Shown one piece after another: positions 61,347 to 64,000 of a DNA stretch of 64,000 nucleotides; within the stretch, counting starts at the first letter, position 1, and every line of letters begins with the position of its first letter. The position numbers were made by a program, and so were the translations under genes. The stretch is taken from assembly GCF_013085465.1 (NCBI RefSeq), contig NZ_CP049838.1, forward strand, positions 6,696,001-6,760,000, given 5' to 3'. The notes beneath the pieces are model-generated. The model did no database searches and was not told the origin of the DNA. It saw only the letters and a program-made list of their open reading frames with translations. The stretch is from Streptomyces asoensis. Its GTDB lineage: Bacteria > Actinomycetota > Actinomycetes > Streptomycetales > Streptomycetaceae.

Positions 61347-61862
61347 TCAGAGGAAACAGAGCTCGACGTCTTTGTCTATGCACAGTCGCAGGACCACTGC
61401 CAGCTGCCGAGCGTCCTCGATGTGCTGCTGGAGGAGTGGTTCTGTGGGCTCCAGTAGCCATTGGCCGATGACTGCTTCCAATCGGGGAAGGATGCCGGCG
61501 CACTCTGCTGCCGAAAGGGGGTCGCCGCCGTCGTCCGGGTGATCGAGGAGCGGCTCCAGGCAGGTGGAGAGGTCGCTCCAGGGGCGGTCTCCACCGAAGC
61601 CCCACATCGCGGAGAGCACGAATCCCTCGGCCCGTGCCAGCCGTTCCCGGAAAGCGTTGAAGCCGGTGTAGGACCAGGCGACGTCTGGGCTCCTGGTGTT
61701 CCCATCCCCTGGGAACAAGGTCAAACCCACGCTGTCCTCCTCGCTCGCCGAGTGGACAGGATCGGCCAGAACAAGGGGCGCCAGCAAGCGAAATGATCGC
61801 CTGACGGCTGGTGGGATCATGGGGTCGGAGTCGTCCTGGATATCCCCGTTCCCAGGGCCCAC
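61347..61862 (-). CDS. Hypothetical protein between int and the right end
   Basis: 171 codons from GTG 61862; ATG 61820 is another possible start. Recognisable folded parts are YTGFNAFRERLARAEGF, LDHPDDGGDPLSAAECAGIL and DARQLAVVLRLCIDKDVELC. I do not know the family. Similar small helical proteins are frequent AICE cargo. Convergent with int across the palindrome. Confidence 0.55.
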   Translation of the reverse strand: MGPGNGDIQDDSDPMIPPAVRRSFRLLAPLVLADPVHSASEEDSVGLTLFPGDGNTRSPDVAWSYTGFNAFRERLARAEGFVLSAMWGFGGDRPWSDLSTCLEPLLDHPDDGGDPLSAAECAGILPRLEAVIGQWLLEPTEPLLQQHIEDARQLAVVLRLCIDKDVELCFL

Positions 61863-61918
61863 CCCACGCCAGTGATCACAGGTATGCCGACCACAAGATC
61901 AGTTACGGCGCAGCCTTA

Positions 61919-62809
61919 CAACGGCTAACACAATGAGCTGAGTTGTCGGTGGGTGATGAGGCAGCAGGCGAGTTTGAGGAATGCTTCGTGGATGTCGGCT
62001 CGCCGTTCCCATCGGATCCGCAGACGTCGGAAGCCGTGCAGCCACGCAAAGCTCCTCTCCACGACCCAGCGGTAGGTGCCCAGTCCTGTGCCGTGCAGGG
62101 TGCCGCGGCGGGCGATCGCGGGCACGATGCCGCGGGCGCGGACCTGGTCGCGGTAGATGTCGTGGTCGTAGCCTCGGTCGGCGAACAGCGAGTCCGGCCT
62201 GCGGCGGGGACGTCCGACCCGGCCGCGGACCGGCGGGATCGCGTCGAGCAGCGGCAGCAACTGCGTGACGTCGTTGCGGTTGCCCCCGGTCAGCAGGACC
62301 GCAAGCGGGGTGCCGTGCCCGTCGGTGATCAGATGGTGTTTCGAGCCGGCCCGGCCCCGGTCGACCGGCGAGGGGCCCGTGTGGATCCCCCTTTTAACGC
62401 CCTGACGTGGGAGGAGTCGACCACGCACCTCGACCAGTCCAACCGGGAAGCCGCATTCAGCTCGGCCAGCAGGACCTCGTGCAGCCGCTGCCACACGCCG
62501 GCCTCGTTCCAGTCCCGCAGCCGCCGCCAGCACGTCATGCCCGAGCCGAAACCGAGCTCCTGCGGCAAGTACTCCCACTGGATCCCGGTATGCAGCACAT
62601 ACAAGATCCCGCACAGCACGTCCCGGTCCGGCAACGGCTTGCGGCCGGGATACCGAAAGCGCCGCTCACGCTGCGGTAACAGCGGCTCCAGGCGATCCCA
62701 CAGCTCATCCGACACAATCCACGGCGACGTCCCCACACCAGACCGAACGCTCAACTCCCGCGCCAGTCACGGCAGCCAGGACCGATCCACCTCTTTGTGT
62801 TAGCCGTTG
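61919..62809 (-). mobile_element. IS5-type insertion sequence, copy 2 (891 bp)
   Basis: No difference from 37559-38449 was seen in the compared sequence, with the same orientation and the same TTA target duplication (61916-61918 and 62810-62812). It lies inside the AICE between the last cargo gene and the right att repeat. Confidence 0.92.
61925..62754 (-). CDS. IS5-family transposase (two frames, -1 frameshift), copy 2
   Basis: Same protein as copy 1: first frame from 62754 to the TTA AAA GGG GGA site near 62387-62400, second frame to 61925. All DDE residues are present, so either copy could supply transposase for both. Confidence 0.88.
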
Positions 62810-62959
62810 TTAGTCTCGTAGCGGTGGGTCTGCGTCGTGCACTCTCGAGCGTCAGACTCCCGCGTGCGCAACGAGGGCCCGACCTGCGGATTCCTACCCC
62901 GCGGCCAGTCCACGCATAGTCCACAGCACCCGACATACGGCCGCCCCGAGCGGCACACG

Positions 62960-63075
62960 CCTGCACATACGCCAAGACCCCGTCCTCAGCGAAAGCGCTG
63001 GTGGCGGGGTCTTTGGGCACCTAATCCAAGGTGCCCCCGGCAGGATTCGAACCTGCGCACACGGCTCCGGAGGCC
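62960..63075. repeat. Right attachment-site repeat of the AICE
   Basis: 116 bp identical to 42778-42893. It covers the tRNA-Arg from its anticodon loop (63075) to the 3' end (63032) and the following terminator. Recombination between the two copies would excise 42894-63075 as a circle of about 20.2 kb and keep an intact tRNA gene. Confidence 0.92.
62974..63014 (-). terminator. Terminator of tRNA-Arg
   Basis: AAGACCCCG pairs with CGGGGTCTT, with an inner CAGCG-AAAG-CGCTG hairpin. It lies 18 bp beyond the 3' end of the tRNA on its strand. The same hairpin is duplicated in the left att repeat at 42792-42832. Confidence 0.8.
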
Positions 63076-63103
63076 GTTGCTCTATCCCCTGAGCTACGGG
63101 GGC
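63032..63103 (-). tRNA. tRNA-Arg (anticodon CCG)
   Basis: Reading the minus strand: acceptor GCCCCCG pairs with CGGGGGC, D arm GCTCAGGGGATAGAGC, anticodon arm ACGGC-CTCCGGA-GCCGT with CCG at positions 34-36, and T arm GCAGGTTCGAATCCTGC. CCA is not encoded. It is the integration site of the AICE and remains intact because the element carries the 3' half. Confidence 0.95.
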
Positions 63104-63272
63104 GTGCCGGTCGTGAGGTGTTGCTCGCGGCGACGGGTAGAACACTACCAGCTCGCTCGGGGTGTTCATGAACGGGTTTCTGCGGGTCCGGGGAGGGGTG
63201 TCGGTCGCCCGCACGGGGGTGGAAGTGGGGAAAACCCGGACGCGGTGGCCGGTCCCGACCTACTCTCGAGTT

Positions 63273-63755
63273 GTGCCAGGCGCGTCGGGCCGGGTGCTTG
63301 TTGTGGACGACAACAAGGTCATCCGGCAGCTGATCAGGGTCAATCTCGAGCTGGAGGGCATCGAGGTCGTGACCGCGGGCGATGGTGTCGAGTGTCTGGA
63401 TGTCGTTCATCAGGTGCAGCCCGATCTCGTGACGCTCGATGTCGTCATGCCCCGGTTGGACGGGTTGCGTACCGCCGCTCGGCTGCGTGCCGATCCGCGG
63501 ACGCGTGATCTTCCCCTTGTCGTGATCAGTGCCTGTACGCAGTACGAGGTCGAGGCCGGTCTCGAGGTCGGCGTCGACGCGTTCCTCGCCAAGCCCTTCG
63601 ACCCTGCCGAACTTGTCTCCGTCGTAAGGGAGTTGATGGAGCGTGGGGAAGGTGTGGGTCTGGAGAGGGGGCTCGGGACCGTGCTCGGGGCAGGGGAAGG
63701 CGTAGGGGCGGGGAAGGGTGTAGGGCCGGGCGGTGCGGGCTCAGGGGCCGAATAA
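63273..63755 (+). CDS. Response-regulator receiver protein
   Basis: 160 aa from GTG 63273 (VPGASGRVLVVDD); the longer upstream reading frame runs into the tRNA promoter. Receiver motifs: VLVVDDNK (Asp pair), PDLVTLDVVMPRLDG (phospho-acceptor Asp), LVVISA and FLAKPFDPAEL (Lys). There is no output domain, only a Gly/Val-rich tail. Single-domain receivers act through protein contacts. Core chromosome resumes here. Confidence 0.9.
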   Translation: MPGASGRVLVVDDNKVIRQLIRVNLELEGIEVVTAGDGVECLDVVHQVQPDLVTLDVVMPRLDGLRTAARLRADPRTRDLPLVVISACTQYEVEAGLEVGVDAFLAKPFDPAELVSVVRELMERGEGVGLERGLGTVLGAGEGVGAGKGVGPGGAGSGAE

Positions 63756-64000
63756 CGCCGTTCTGTAAGCCCGACGCAAATCAGTGGATCAGTGGATCAG
63801 CGGATCAGGAGATGAGTCCCGGTCCCCGTCCCCGTCCCCGTCCTGGTCTGTACGGCCCAGTGGGTTCTGCTGCCCGAACCATTCGCCCGGCTTGCCCGGC
63901 ACCACTCCCCATTGCGGTCCGCACAGCCTCAGCACCCAGCACCCCACCCCCGCCCCAGCCGGCGCCCCTCCGAAGCCGTTGCCCCGCCCCCCTCCCCCCG
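63756..64000. other. Intergenic with short repeats
   Basis: Repeated GTGGATCA/GCGGATCA units near 63783-63812 and a CCCCGT tract near 63820-63842. No gene visible before the window ends. Confidence 0.4.

Larger units (their letters stand above)
42778..63075. mobile_element. Actinomycete integrative and conjugative element (AICE) at tRNA-Arg
   Basis: About 20.2 kb between 116-bp att repeats, with the full set of AICE functions: Int and Xis next to the right att, a rolling-circle Rep (pSAM2 RepSA type), an FtsK-like TraB/TraSA translocase and Spd spread genes. Cargo is a PstI-type restriction-modification pair, a metallophosphoesterase and several small genes. A later insertion sequence lies between int and the right att. 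The core genes of the transfer operon look intact, so excision may still be possible. Confidence 0.92.

Overview
The window is very GC-rich, uses GTG and TTG starts freely and is packed with gene families typical of Streptomyces: a conservon (CvnA-B-C-D), an ANTAR regulator, DUF5753-type regulators, Ku with a lysine-rich tail, and pSAM2-style conjugation genes. It reads as a Streptomyces chromosome segment in which a core block is followed by a mobile-element zone ending at a tRNA-Arg gene.

Core block (1-35.7 kb). From the left: the end of a MarR regulator; a PP2C-like phosphatase; the conservon (histidine-kinase-like CvnA, roadblock CvnB, DUF742 CvnC, GTPase CvnD) followed by a styrene/indole-monooxygenase-like flavoenzyme; an NlpC/P60 cell-wall hydrolase; an AurF-type diiron oxygenase with a TetR regulator and a small gene; an ADP-ribosylglycohydrolase with a small partner. 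An IS5-type insertion sequence sits on the stop codon of that partner. Next come a DUF3291-type protein, a PBP/FtsW-RodA pair, an Asn/Gln/Gly-repeat SH3 protein, a lipoprotein/histidine-kinase pair, a tyrosine-phosphatase-like protein, a NERD-like protein, the LigD-polymerase/Ku repair pair, and an acyltransferase. A sugar cluster (MFS transporter, two GH35 beta-galactosidases, LacI regulator) follows, with a perfect 18-bp operator-like palindrome over its promoter. The block closes with an ANTAR regulator and a divergent AraC / NmrA-like pair.

Mobile zone (35.7-63.1 kb). An intact-looking actinomycete integrative and conjugative element (AICE) lies between 116-bp direct repeats (42778-42893 and 62960-63075). 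The right repeat contains the 3' half of an intact tRNA-Arg(CCG) and its terminator. The AICE carries a PstI-type restriction-modification pair, a frameshifted YrhB/Imm35-like gene, an AT-richer two-domain metallophosphoesterase, and a regulatory block (XRE-DUF5753, HATPase, HTH protein, PP2C). It then has a HEAT-repeat protein and the transfer/replication/integration operon (regulator, TraB/FtsK translocase, Spd proteins, Rep, Xis, Int). Copies of a GTCTAG-based palindrome or half-site precede at least four AICE transcription units and probably mark one regulon.

To the left of the AICE is the wreck of a related older element: a Rep tail, a complete Xis and a broken Int cut by a transposase fragment. 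It is accompanied by three AT-richer genes for exported or membrane proteins. Short sequences near 35.7 and 36.9 kb match sequences inside the AICE, so the old element may have reached that far. Two copies of an 891-bp IS5-type element, apparently identical and in the same orientation, sit in the old element and just inside the right end of the AICE. After the tRNA the core resumes with a receiver-domain response regulator.
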